A stretch of DNA of 64,000 nt from DATJMJ01 sp035503915 (lineage in GTDB: Bacteria > Actinomycetota > Acidimicrobiia > Acidimicrobiales > Palsa-688): positions 39,550-103,549 of the forward strand of contig DATJSU010000010.1 in NCBI GenBank assembly GCA_035503915.1, read 5' to 3'. Below are positions 15,907 to 24,076 of the stretch, piece by piece (the first letter of the stretch is position 1; every line of letters starts with the position of its first letter). The position numbers and the translations under genes were made by a program. The notes under the pieces were generated by a model that made no database searches, was not told where the DNA came from, and was given only the letters and a program-made list of their open reading frames with translations.

Positions 15907-17199
15907 ATGACCTTGCCGCTCTGGGGCTCGCAACCGGCACAGGGTGGGCGCGCATTTAAGGAGCCGCCGCGTCGTTTGAGCCTTGTGCGCCTTGCCGCAG
16001 AGATCGCTCGATCGCTGTCTGGTATTGGCCAGGTCGCAGTGGAGGGGGAGGTGTACAGGCCGCAGACGTCCAAGGGTGGGTGGGTGTACTTCGTCCTCCG
16101 GGAGCGCGCCGCGCAGGTGCCGGTGGTTTGCCCGGCACGCAACGCTCGTCGCTGCCGAGCAGTCCCAGGGGAGCGAGTAGTCGTTGTAGGGGCCCTGGTC
16201 TGGGGCAACGAGCGCGGTCAGCTGGTACTCGAGGCGGACGAGGTGAGCCCCGTCGGCGAGGGTGCTATGGCCGCCATGATCGCCGAGTCGCGCGCACGCC
16301 TCGCCGCCGAGGGGCTGATCGATCGCCCGCGCCGCACCATCCCCCGCTTGCCGGAAGCGATTGGCGTCATTTGTGGCACCGACGCCGCCGTTCGTAAAGA
16401 CATCGAGTCGGTCGTTGCGGCGCGCTTTCCTGGTTATCCCGTTGTGTTCGAGGAAACGACAGTCAGCGGGCCCGGCGCAGCGCCTTGCATCACGGAGGCG
16501 CTGGCGCAGCTCGTTGCGAAACCGGGAGTCGAGGTGGTGGTGCTCGCGCGGGGCGGCGGCGACGCGACCGCCCTGCTCCCTTGGAGTGACGAAGAGCTCT
16601 GTCGTGCCGTTGCGACCTCGCCTCTCCCGGTTGTCTCGGCGATCGGGCACGAGTCGGACCGTCCCCTTTGCGACGAGGTCGCCGATCTTCGTTGCGGGAC
16701 GCCTTCCCTCGCCGCGCACGCAGTGGTCCCCGATCGGGCGGCGCTCGAGGGCGAGCTCGCGGTGCTCTTCGAAGTTGCTGCTAGGGAGGTCCAGGCAAGG
16801 AGGAGTTCGAGCCGCGAACGGCTCAAGAGAGCCGGCGTGGCCGGTGCTCTTGCGACTGGGCTTTCTCGGGCGCACGTCAGGCTGGAAAGGGCCGAAGAGC
16901 GGCTGAGCTGGGCGCACCCCCAGGGCGCCGCGCGAGCTGGTAGGCAGCGCCTCTCAGTGTGTGATTGGCGCCGGCCTGTCCAGGCCCAGCTCCGTACTAG
17001 CGAGGAGCGGTTGAACGCGCTCTACCGGCACGCGCACAGCCTTTCGCCGCAACGAGTCATCGAGCGCGGCTTTGCCGTTGTGAGGCGCTTTGACGGTTCG
17101 GTCGTGAGAAGCCCTGACCAGGTCCAGGCGGGGGAGCGACTGGCGCTGACCGTCGCTGGGGGCGAGATCGGTGCCGTCGTTGAGGTGGGGCGTGAGTGA
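15907..17199 (+). CDS. xseA: Exodeoxyribonuclease VII large subunit
   Basis: 430-residue catalytic subunit of exonuclease VII, degrading single-stranded DNA to oligonucleotides. An N-terminal OB fold (VAVEGEVYRPQTSKGGWVYFVLRE) is followed by the core: GVICGTDAAVRKDIESVVAARFPG, VVVLARGGGDATALLPWSDEELCRAVA, PVVSAIGHESDRPLCDEVADLRCGTPSLAA. An Arg/Glu-rich coiled coil and a C-terminal RGFAVVRR strand complete it. The ATG at 15907 is preferred because of the -10 at 15894. It overlaps xseB by 8 nt, so translation is coupled. Confidence 0.95.
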   Translation: MTLPLWGSQPAQGGRAFKEPPRRLSLVRLAAEIARSLSGIGQVAVEGEVYRPQTSKGGWVYFVLRERAAQVPVVCPARNARRCRAVPGERVVVVGALVWGNERGQLVLEADEVSPVGEGAMAAMIAESRARLAAEGLIDRPRRTIPRLPEAIGVICGTDAAVRKDIESVVAARFPGYPVVFEETTVSGPGAAPCITEALAQLVAKPGVEVVVLARGGGDATALLPWSDEELCRAVATSPLPVVSAIGHESDRPLCDEVADLRCGTPSLAAHAVVPDRAALEGELAVLFEVAAREVQARRSSSRERLKRAGVAGALATGLSRAHVRLERAEERLSWAHPQGAARAGRQRLSVCDWRRPVQAQLRTSEERLNALYRHAHSLSPQRVIERGFAVVRRFDGSVVRSPDQVQAGERLALTVAGGEIGAVVEVGRE

Positions 17200-17452
17200 G
17201 CGCGGAGGGGTTGAAGCCGGCCCCGCGCTTTTCAACCCGGAGCTGTCGGGAGTGGAGGGACCACTCGAGAAGCTCAGTTTCGAGGAGCTCCTTGCGGCCC
17301 TGGAGAGGGTTACGTCACGGCTGGCGAGCGGGGAGCTCGGCATCGAGGTTGCGGCAGACCTTTACGAGCAGGCAGAAATCTTGCACGCAGCGGCGCAGGC
17401 GCGCTTGGCCGCGGTCGAAGCACGCATCGAGCGGATGCGCGCCCAGCCCTAG
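17192..17452 (+). CDS. xseB: Exodeoxyribonuclease VII small subunit
   Basis: 86 residues from the GTG at 17192, which overlaps the xseA stop (GTGAGTGA). The core LSFEELLAALERVTSRLASGELGIEVAADLYEQAEIL is the XseB signature (EELE.IV..LE.G...LEE.L.LYE.G) in two helices. The family is usually 70-85 residues, so this start fits; one near 17250 would give a shorter protein. Its last codon overlaps by 4 nt the end of the opposite-strand phosphoesterase gene. Confidence 0.92.
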   Translation: MSERGGVEAGPALFNPELSGVEGPLEKLSFEELLAALERVTSRLASGELGIEVAADLYEQAEILHAAAQARLAAVEARIERMRAQP

Positions 17453-18750
17453 CCGCGAGCACCGACGTCGCCCCACTCGACCGTGAAGCAGCGGTCCGCA
17501 AGGGAGCCCGGCGACCAACGTCCCCATTGCCCGTTGACCGCCCGACGTGTGGCTTCTGTCCAAGAGAGCACGTCAGGACGAGCGGTCCGGCGGACGACCT
17601 GGACAATGCCGCCCTCATAAACGCGGTACCCAGCCCAAACCCCCGGGTAGTCCTTCGTCGAGCCGACCTCGCTGATCACTACCGGCCCGAAGCCGTAGCG
17701 CCTGTTGCGGTGGCGGTGCCCGCAGGTCACAAAGGAGCTCGGTTGCGCGGCGGCGAGAGACCGGAGCAGCAGGCGGCTCTCGCGCCAAGGCACTCCCGGC
17801 GGGTAGACCGTCGGGTACGAGTGCATTTCGGGAGGATGGTGAAGTGCGATCCATGCTCCGGCGCCGTTGCCCGCCTCGGCGCTCCCGGCCGCCAGCGAAA
17901 CAACCTCGCGGCTCATCTCTGGGGGGAGTTGCCCGCGGTGGTTGTGGGGGTCGCCGTGGACGGTATTGACAAGTACCAGGCGCAGGCCCGGGAGGTCGCG
18001 GGCGGTGGGGTGCCAGGGGACCGACATGCCGTGCTTCTCGAAGATCGCGCGCACGTCGACACCGAACTTGTTGTCGTGGTTGCCGAGCAATACCTCTACT
18101 GGGATGGGGCTTCTCGCCAGCAGCCGCGCAACGTCGCGCACCTCGGCGGCGACGGTTTGGCGCGTGAGGTCCCCCTTGACTACCAGGAGCTGCGCGCCCC
18201 AGGCGACCGCCTCGTCGATCGCAGCCTCGAGCGCGCGCGCGGGGTAGGCGGCGGGAGCGTGAGGGTTGGAGCCGTCGAGCAGACCCTCGCTTGGGTCGTG
18301 GATCCGCCCGAGCACGCCGAAGAACTTCTCGCCGACGTGCAGGTCACTGATGGTTGCGAACTGACATAGCAACCGGCCTTGAGGCGCCTTGAGAGTGCGG
18401 AAGCGCGCTGCGAGAAAGCGCGGGGCTCCTCGTGCGCTTGCCACGACGTCGTAGGTCGTGCCTGGTAGAAGACCTTCGACGACCGCCGAGCCGGGGCCCC
18501 CGGGCAAGCCGCTGTCCAGTGCGCGCCGCCGCGCTCCACCCGGCGGAGGTATGCCTTTTGGGCCGAGCAAGCTCAGCGCGAGCTCTGCCTTTGGCGTGGC
18601 AGCGGGTTGGAGGACAGAACCGCCGATCTCGAGGCGTAGCAGCTCCGGAGGCGAAGCGCGCCAAGTCAGCTGCACTGAACTTTCGTCAGTGGCGAAGACG
18701 TGGAGGGGCCAGGGGGGCTCCCCCGAACCAAGGCGCGGGAGGGACCTCAC
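17449..18750 (-). CDS. Calcineurin-like metallophosphoesterase with N-terminal fibronectin-type domain
   Basis: 433 residues. About residues 15-125 form a beta-sandwich (DESSVQLTWRASP ... LLPGTTYDVVASARG ... ARFRTLKAP) typical of FN3 or purple-acid-phosphatase N domains. The catalytic domain follows with all metal-site blocks: D-x-H in ISDLHVG, GDLTR, GNHDNKFG, IALHHPPEMHS and CGHRHRNRR. The five classic motifs mark it as an active phosphodiesterase or phosphatase; the substrate is not evident. No signal peptide is seen. It starts with GTG overlapping the pepN stop by 4 nt (GTGA), so it is translationally coupled to pepN. Confidence 0.87.
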   Translation of the reverse strand: MRSLPRLGSGEPPWPLHVFATDESSVQLTWRASPPELLRLEIGGSVLQPAATPKAELALSLLGPKGIPPPGGARRRALDSGLPGGPGSAVVEGLLPGTTYDVVASARGAPRFLAARFRTLKAPQGRLLCQFATISDLHVGEKFFGVLGRIHDPSEGLLDGSNPHAPAAYPARALEAAIDEAVAWGAQLLVVKGDLTRQTVAAEVRDVARLLARSPIPVEVLLGNHDNKFGVDVRAIFEKHGMSVPWHPTARDLPGLRLVLVNTVHGDPHNHRGQLPPEMSREVVSLAAGSAEAGNGAGAWIALHHPPEMHSYPTVYPPGVPWRESRLLLRSLAAAQPSSFVTCGHRHRNRRYGFGPVVISEVGSTKDYPGVWAGYRVYEGGIVQVVRRTARPDVLSWTEATRRAVNGQWGRWSPGSLADRCFTVEWGDVGARG

Positions 18751-21383
18751 CTCTCCCGCTGGTTCAGGGCGTCCTCGAGGGCAGCGCGCAGCAAAGGCGC
18801 GATGCGCTCCCTGAATGCAAGGTTGACCTTGAGCCGCTCGCGCGCCTGGCGCAACTTGAGCTCGCCGCGGGGCAGCGGGTGGGCGTCGAGCCAGGCAAGG
18901 GCCCGATCAGCTGCCGCATGGCTGGTACCGGCGAGGCCCGGCAAGGCCTCGAGCATGCGGTGGATGCTGTTCGCGGGCCAGCGTCGCTGCATCTCCTCCC
19001 AGTGGGCCTCGATGGCCTCCCATGCGAGCACCGAGCCTTCCCGTTTGCCGAGGATGGACATGAGAAGGTACGGGGCGTCCTGGTTGCGGACCTCCCCGGA
19101 AAAGGTGAGCTCGATTGAACGGCTCAAAAGGGCCCCATTGCTGAAGCCACCCAGGGACTGCAAGTAACGAACCTCGTCCTGAGGCGTAGCTGCGTCTTTG
19201 TAATGGCAGTAGAGCACCGACCATTCCTCGTCCCCTCCTGCGCTCGCGACCACCTGGGCGACCGCAGTCGCTAGGTCCGGTGGGAGGGGCGCTTCTCCCG
19301 CGTCGGCGAGCGCGAGGCGCTTGCGAGCCTCGGTTCGCACCGCATCGTCGCTCCCGAGCGTGCCTAAGAGCGTTACCAGCCGAGCTCGCAGGCGAGCCTG
19401 CTGAGGGCTTTCGCCACTTGCCCCATTTCCACCAAGGCGTTGGCCCTGGCCCCGAGCGCCTTGGGGGTGGATGGCTGGGCCCCAGCCGAGGTCGTCAAAA
19501 AGCCCGCCGGCAAGCGCCACCACGAAGCTGTGTAGCCGCTGGCGGTCCTCCTCGTGCGAGATCAGGTCGAGGAGGCCAAGGCCGCTCGAGATCGCCCACC
19601 ACACGTCGGGGTCGCGATCATCGCGCAGCGTCCACCACACCTCGAGAGAGCTTGGCAGTGAGACCAAGCCGGCCACCGTCGTCGCCCACATGTCCGAAAC
19701 AAGGCTCAAGCGCTCCCGGTTGCTGAGGCCGGTGTGCGACGAGAGCAAGCGGCCGCGCAGGTCCTCGGAGTAATACGTCCTGTAGACGCCCCAAGCCTCC
19801 TCGTTCACCACCAGCCACGTGGGTACGGCCTTGAGCGGCACAGTTGTCGAGACGTCCTGCAGGAGCAACTGGTCGTGCTCGACCCCTCCCTCGGCGGTGC
19901 CGTACCGCAAGCTCACTGGGACGGCCCAGGTTTGCTCAGCATCAGGTGCGCCGCCGTCGAGCAAGAAGCGCCGCTGTGAGAGCGTCAGTTCAAAAGGCCC
20001 CGTCAACGACGCCGAAACGAGCGGGTGCCCGGGCTGGTCTACCCAGGTGCTCATCGCGGCACGGATGGGTTGGCCAGAAGCACTTTCGAGGGCGTCCCAG
20101 AGATCTGTGACGTCCGTGTTCGAGAAACGGTGCGTGTCCAGGTACAAATTGAGGCCGCGCCTGAAGGTTTCGTCCCCCAGGTACCGCTCGATCATCCGGA
20201 GCACAGAGGCGCCCTTGTCGTAAGTGATGACGTCGAACATGTCGTCAGCTTCTTCGGGGCGGCCGACCGGGTGCTCGATCGCGCGGCTCGCCCGCAGGCC
20301 GTCAGTTGCGAGCGCTGCAGCGCGGTCGACGCCGAAGTTGTCCCAGATCTGCCAGCGGGGCTCGAACTGGTCGGTTGCCAAGGTTTCCATGAACGTGGCG
20401 AAGGCTTCGTTGAGCCATATACCTTCCCACCACCTCATGGTCACAAGGTCCCCGAACCACATGTGCGCTGTCTCGTGGGCGACGGTCGAGACCACCCGCT
20501 GGCGCTCGACTTGGGCGCTGTCTTCGGCTACGAGGAGCGCCGTCTCCCGGTAAGTGACGAGCCCGACGTTTTCCATTGCCCCGGAAGCAAAGTCGGGGAT
20601 CGCGATGTGGTCGAGCTTGTCTGCGGGGTACGGCATCGAGAAGTAATTGCGAAGAAAGCTGAGCGCGTGAGCGGCAGCTCGCTCCGCCAGTGCCGTCAGG
20701 GCTCCGCGGCCGGGGACGTAGGCGATGCGCATAGGCACGCCGTCCACGACCCTTGGGCTCGTCAGCTCGAAAGGCCCGACGATGAACGCGACCAGGTAAG
20801 TCGACATTTTGATCGTTTTTGCAAAGCGTGTCCGCCGTTTGCCGTTGCCGACGAGCTCCGAGGAAACCTCCCGCGCATTAGAGAGGGCGGTCAAACCGTC
20901 ATCAGCGACAAGGGTTACTCCGAACGTCGCTTTGAAATCAGGCTCGTCCCAGCATGGGAAAGCTCTGCGCGCATCGGTCGATTCGAACTGCGTGGAAGCG
21001 ACCCATTGTTCCTTGCCTGAGGGCGACTTGAACTTGCTCCGGTAAAAGCCGCGGAGCAGCTCGTTCAGCTTCCCCGTGAACCGCAGGTCCAAGCGGCAAT
21101 TACCTGGCAGGAGGGGGGTGGGCAAACGAAGGCAGAGCTGCTGTTCCCCAGGTCGGTAGATAACCTCTGGGACCACGTTCCTACCGTCCGCCATGACCAA
21201 AGCCGCACGGTTGATGTCGAGCTCGTTGGCGTTGAGCACGATGTCGCTTGTCGCCGCCAGCACTCGCAGGTCGATCCCCGCTGCGCCTACGAACGTCGCG
21301 CCGGGCAGGTCGGGTTCGATGACCAGCTCGTAGTGCTCGGGCACGACGTCTCGGGGCAGTCTGTAGGGAGGTCGCTCTGTCAC
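18747..21383 (-). CDS. pepN: Aminopeptidase N (M1 family)
   Basis: 878-residue zinc aminopeptidase removing N-terminal residues from peptides. Substrate loop GAMEN is present (FASGAMENVGLVTYRE), as is the zinc site HETAHMWFGDLVTMRWWEGIWLNEAFATF (HExxH plus Glu 18 residues on). The C-terminal ERAP1-like helical domain is complete. I chose the GTG at 21383 because a TAGGGT -10 (plus-strand 21391-21396) ends 7 nt before it, a leaderless arrangement; a GTG at 21392 in the same frame is the alternative. It lies 70 nt after the unknown 21454 gene and overlaps the phosphoesterase by 4 nt. Confidence 0.95.
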   Translation of the reverse strand: MTERPPYRLPRDVVPEHYELVIEPDLPGATFVGAAGIDLRVLAATSDIVLNANELDINRAALVMADGRNVVPEVIYRPGEQQLCLRLPTPLLPGNCRLDLRFTGKLNELLRGFYRSKFKSPSGKEQWVASTQFESTDARRAFPCWDEPDFKATFGVTLVADDGLTALSNAREVSSELVGNGKRRTRFAKTIKMSTYLVAFIVGPFELTSPRVVDGVPMRIAYVPGRGALTALAERAAAHALSFLRNYFSMPYPADKLDHIAIPDFASGAMENVGLVTYRETALLVAEDSAQVERQRVVSTVAHETAHMWFGDLVTMRWWEGIWLNEAFATFMETLATDQFEPRWQIWDNFGVDRAAALATDGLRASRAIEHPVGRPEEADDMFDVITYDKGASVLRMIERYLGDETFRRGLNLYLDTHRFSNTDVTDLWDALESASGQPIRAAMSTWVDQPGHPLVSASLTGPFELTLSQRRFLLDGGAPDAEQTWAVPVSLRYGTAEGGVEHDQLLLQDVSTTVPLKAVPTWLVVNEEAWGVYRTYYSEDLRGRLLSSHTGLSNRERLSLVSDMWATTVAGLVSLPSSLEVWWTLRDDRDPDVWWAISSGLGLLDLISHEEDRQRLHSFVVALAGGLFDDLGWGPAIHPQGARGQGQRLGGNGASGESPQQARLRARLVTLLGTLGSDDAVRTEARKRLALADAGEAPLPPDLATAVAQVVASAGGDEEWSVLYCHYKDAATPQDEVRYLQSLGGFSNGALLSRSIELTFSGEVRNQDAPYLLMSILGKREGSVLAWEAIEAHWEEMQRRWPANSIHRMLEALPGLAGTSHAAADRALAWLDAHPLPRGELKLRQARERLKVNLAFRERIAPLLRAALEDALNQRER

Positions 21384-21390
21384 GGGGGCC

Positions 21391-21396
21391 ACCCTA
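21391..21396 (-). promoter_or_regulatory. Leaderless -10 element of pepN
   Basis: Minus-strand TAGGGT separated by 7 nt from the GTG at 21383, with no ribosome binding site between. It decides the pepN start. Confidence 0.5.
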
Positions 21397-21453
21397 GGGG
21401 CCGATAGGCCTTTGCGCCATTATTAGGCCCCGCGAGCCGGCTGGTAGCTGCCC

Positions 21454-22158
21454 TCAGTTGTCGGTGCTTTCCGGCGGTGGCAAGTACTCGAGAGGCAAGT
21501 CTGCGAGCCGCACGAGCGTCGACGCAAGCCAAGTCCCAAGCGTGTTCAGGCTCGCCTCGGCCGCAGCGCTCAGTTGGCGCGTCGTCGCGAGGTACGGCCG
21601 AAGGCCCTCGGCCGGGTTCAAGCGCTGTGCGGCGGCCCCGGGGAACAGGCTTGCTTCTTTCCCCTCTGGCTCGGCCTGTGCCGGCGCCGGGATGCGGTAG
21701 CTGCCTTCGTAGGCCACCTCCACCGCGACCTCCGAAGCGGCCCCCTCCTCTTCGAGAGCCTCCTCGAGTACCGGCGACGAACGGGTGAGGCGGTCACAAC
21801 CTATTTCTGGGCTCTCCTCGGGGAGCACAGAGAGCACCATCCCCAGCGGCGGCCTCTTGGCCAGGCGCTGGGCTCTGAAGACGATCTCGATGCCGATCTC
21901 GGGCGGATCTTCGACTGTCTCGCCCATGGTCAGGCTGCGCCAAGCCGACTGGCTCCAGGTCTGCCAGTCCAGGCTCAGGTCGGCTGTTACGCGAGGGGGG
22001 TCGCCGTCGCCGGGGAGGCTGACCGTCGTCTCCCAGACTATGTCGCCTGTGAGGAGGTCAAAGACAAGGCGGTCATCCTGCCCAGGTCTTTCGAGGAGGC
22101 TCGCATCGAGGGCGGCTCTTACGGCCGCCACGGTGTCCAAGAACAAGTGGTCAAGCAT
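21454..22158 (-). CDS. Unknown actinobacterial-type protein
   Basis: 234 residues from the ATG at 22158, which has GGAGG 5 nt upstream; a longer GTG start would enter the ychF promoter. The protein is acidic and soluble. It starts MLDHLFLDTVAAVRAALDASLLER, has a beta-rich middle (LVFDLLTGDIVWETTVSLPGDG ... VTADLSLDWQTWS), an acidic stretch LEEALEEEGAASE, and ends in a helical segment with two Leu-rich helices. It resembles uncharacterised actinobacterial proteins only in general composition and I cannot name a family. It is divergent from ychF and upstream of pepN on the same strand. Confidence 0.68.
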   Translation of the reverse strand: MLDHLFLDTVAAVRAALDASLLERPGQDDRLVFDLLTGDIVWETTVSLPGDGDPPRVTADLSLDWQTWSQSAWRSLTMGETVEDPPEIGIEIVFRAQRLAKRPPLGMVLSVLPEESPEIGCDRLTRSSPVLEEALEEEGAASEVAVEVAYEGSYRIPAPAQAEPEGKEASLFPGAAAQRLNPAEGLRPYLATTRQLSAAAEASLNTLGTWLASTLVRLADLPLEYLPPPESTDN

Positions 22159-22236
22159 CCGGCCTCCAGCACCCCTGTCGTCCCGACAGTACCGCAGCGC
22201 AGGTCGCCGGTGACTGGGGGTGCCGAGCGCCGACTG

Positions 22237-22242
22237 TACCCT
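22237..22242 (+). promoter_or_regulatory. Leaderless -10 element of ychF
   Basis: TACCCT in the context CTGTACCCTGG, 8 nt before the GTG at 22251. The same CTGTACCCTGG string precedes metG (24065-24070), making this a recurrent promoter type. Confidence 0.5.
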
Positions 22243-22250
22243 GGTCACCC

Positions 22251-23327
22251 GTGGAACGGATCGGCCTCGTGGGCCTGCCCAACTCTGGCAAGTCGAGCCT
22301 TTTCAACGCCCTCACCGGAGGCAATGCCCTGGTTGCGGCCCATCCTTTTTCCACGACCGAGACCAGCGTCGGGATAGCCCAGGTACCCGACCACCGCCTC
22401 GACGCGCTTGCCAAGATGAGCGCCTCCCGAAAGGTCGTGCACGCGGCCGTCGAGCTTGTCGACATAGCCGGCCTCGTGTCGGGGTCATCGGCGGGAGAGG
22501 GGCTCGGGAACCGCTTCTTGGCGGGGATCAGGGAGGCCGATGCCATCTGCCTCGTCCTGCGGGCTTTCGAAGACCCCAGCGTGCCGGGCGGCTCCGACCC
22601 GAGCGAGGACCTCGGGACTTTGGAGCTCGAACTGGTGCTCGCAGATCTTGCAAGTGCCGAGGCCCAGCTGGAGCGGCGCCGGAAAGCGGCAAAACAGGAC
22701 CGCTCGCTCGAGGGGCAAGTCGCAGCGCTGGGGAAGGCTCACCAGTTCCTTGCCGACGGTGCCCCGCTCTACCGCGCAGCTCTCAGCATCGAGGAGCGTG
22801 AACAGCTCCGGCCCTTTTTCATGCTGACCAACAAACCTGTCCTCGCTGTCGTCAACCTGGGCGAGGACGCTGTTGGCGACGATGCGGGGGCCAGCAAAGC
22901 GGTGGCGGACGAGCTTGCCGGCGCCGGAGAGGTGCTTGGAGTGAGCGTCCGGTTGGAGGCTGAGGCTGCCCAGCTTCCGGAGGCCGACCGGGCTGAACTG
23001 CTCCAAGGACTTGGCCTGGGAGAGGGCGCGCTGCCCCGGGTCGCACAAGCCGCTTACCGCCTTCTCGGCCGGCGGACGTTCTTCACTACTGGGGACAAGG
23101 AAAGTCGCGCCTGGACATTTCGCGCCGGGGCAAAGGCGCCTGAGTGTGCCGGCGTGATCCACTCGGACCTGCAACGTGGTTTTATCCGGGCCGAGGTTGT
23201 CCATTGGGACGAGCTGCTCGGGCTCGGCTCCTGGGCGGCGGCGCGCGATGCCGGCAAGTTGCGCGTCGAGGGCAAGGAGTACGAGGTCACTGACGGCGAT
23301 GTCATCGAGATCCGCTTCAACGTCTGA
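22251..23327 (+). CDS. ychF: Redox-regulated ATPase/GTPase YchF (Ola1 family)
   Basis: 358-residue TRAFAC-class P-loop protein that binds ribosomes and hydrolyses ATP. G1 is GLPNSGKSS at the N-terminus, switch region FSTTETSVGIA, G3 DIAGLVSGSSAGEGLGNRFL, and the Ola1-type NLGED/TNKP region replaces the NKxD specificity motif. A coiled-coil insertion follows (about residues 125-175), and the C-terminal TGS domain includes FFTTGDKESRAWTF and VIHSDLQRGFIRAEV. Start GTG 22251 begins directly with ERIGLVGLP. Its 3' end overlaps rsmI by 29 nt. Confidence 0.96.
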   Translation: MERIGLVGLPNSGKSSLFNALTGGNALVAAHPFSTTETSVGIAQVPDHRLDALAKMSASRKVVHAAVELVDIAGLVSGSSAGEGLGNRFLAGIREADAICLVLRAFEDPSVPGGSDPSEDLGTLELELVLADLASAEAQLERRRKAAKQDRSLEGQVAALGKAHQFLADGAPLYRAALSIEEREQLRPFFMLTNKPVLAVVNLGEDAVGDDAGASKAVADELAGAGEVLGVSVRLEAEAAQLPEADRAELLQGLGLGEGALPRVAQAAYRLLGRRTFFTTGDKESRAWTFRAGAKAPECAGVIHSDLQRGFIRAEVVHWDELLGLGSWAAARDAGKLRVEGKEYEVTDGDVIEIRFNV

Positions 23328-24021
23328 CGGCGCCGGGGGAGCCGAAGGGCGCCTGGTCCTTGTCTCGACGCCGATCGGCAACCTGGGTGACCTCTCGCCT
23401 CGCGCTGTCTCCTCGCTTGCGGCCGCCGACTACTTGTACTGCGAAGACACTCGCCGGGCCATGAAGCTGCTGAGCCATGCCCGGATAACCGGCCCCCGCC
23501 TCGTGGCCCACCACCGCTTCAACGAGGCGGCGACAACGAGCGCGGCTCTCGAGCGCCTCAAGTCTGGTTCGGTGATAGCTCTGGTTACTGACGCGGGGAC
23601 GCCGCTTGTTAGCGACCCTGGTGCGAGGCTCGTTCGTGCTGCCATCGCAGCCGGGTTCCAGGTAGAGGCGGTGCCTGGGCCCTCAGCAGCACTTACCGCG
23701 CTGGTCGTGTCCGGTTTGGCGACGGAGCGTTGGTGCTTCGAGGGTTTCATACCTCGCCAGGGCCGCCGGCGCGCCGACCGCCTTTGCGCAGTCGCTTCGG
23801 AAACGGAGCGCGCGGTCGTGATTTTCGAGTCCCCTTTCAGGGCTCAGCGCCTGCTCGATGACTTGGTGGCTGCGTGCGGAGAAGTGAGGCCCGCAGCCGT
23901 CTGCCGTGAGCTGACCAAGCTCCACGAAGAGGTTTGGCGCGGGCCGCTTGGAGAGCTTGCCGAACGCGCCCGGAACGCAAGGCCGCGGGGCGAGTACGTC
24001 GTCGTAGTGGGGCCGCGATAA
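23299..24021 (+). CDS. rsmI: 16S rRNA (cytidine1402-2'-O)-methyltransferase
   Basis: 240-residue SAM-dependent methyltransferase of the tetrapyrrole-methylase fold, 2'-O-methylating C1402 of 16S rRNA. Motifs: LVLVSTPIGNLGDLSPRAV, YCEDTRRAMKLL, ALVTDAGTPLVSDPG (the SAM site), AVPGPSAALTALVVSGL, FEGFIPRQGRRRADRL, FESPFRAQRLLDDL and CRELTKLHEEVWRG. ATG 23299 lies inside the end of ychF; no start exists between the ychF stop and the VSTPIGN motif. It is followed by a hairpin and metG. Confidence 0.94.
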   Translation: MSSRSASTSDGAGGAEGRLVLVSTPIGNLGDLSPRAVSSLAAADYLYCEDTRRAMKLLSHARITGPRLVAHHRFNEAATTSAALERLKSGSVIALVTDAGTPLVSDPGARLVRAAIAAGFQVEAVPGPSAALTALVVSGLATERWCFEGFIPRQGRRRADRLCAVASETERAVVIFESPFRAQRLLDDLVAACGEVRPAAVCRELTKLHEEVWRGPLGELAERARNARPRGEYVVVVGPR

Positions 24022-24024
24022 AAG

Positions 24025-24051
24025 AGCCCACCCCCCGAACGGGCGTGGGCT
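24025..24051. terminator. Hairpin between rsmI and metG
   Basis: AGCCCAC (24025-24031) pairs with GTGGGCT (24045-24051) around a 13-nt C/G-rich loop, 3 nt after the rsmI stop and just before the metG promoter. There is no T-tract, so termination is likely but unproven. Confidence 0.45.
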
Positions 24052-24064
24052 GAGCGCGTCCCTG

Positions 24065-24070
24065 TACCCT
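24065..24070 (+). promoter_or_regulatory. Leaderless -10 element of metG
   Basis: TACCCT ends 6 nt before the GTG at 24077, no Shine-Dalgarno between. Same CTGTACCCTGG context as upstream of ychF. Confidence 0.5.
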
Positions 24071-24076
24071 GGGCGG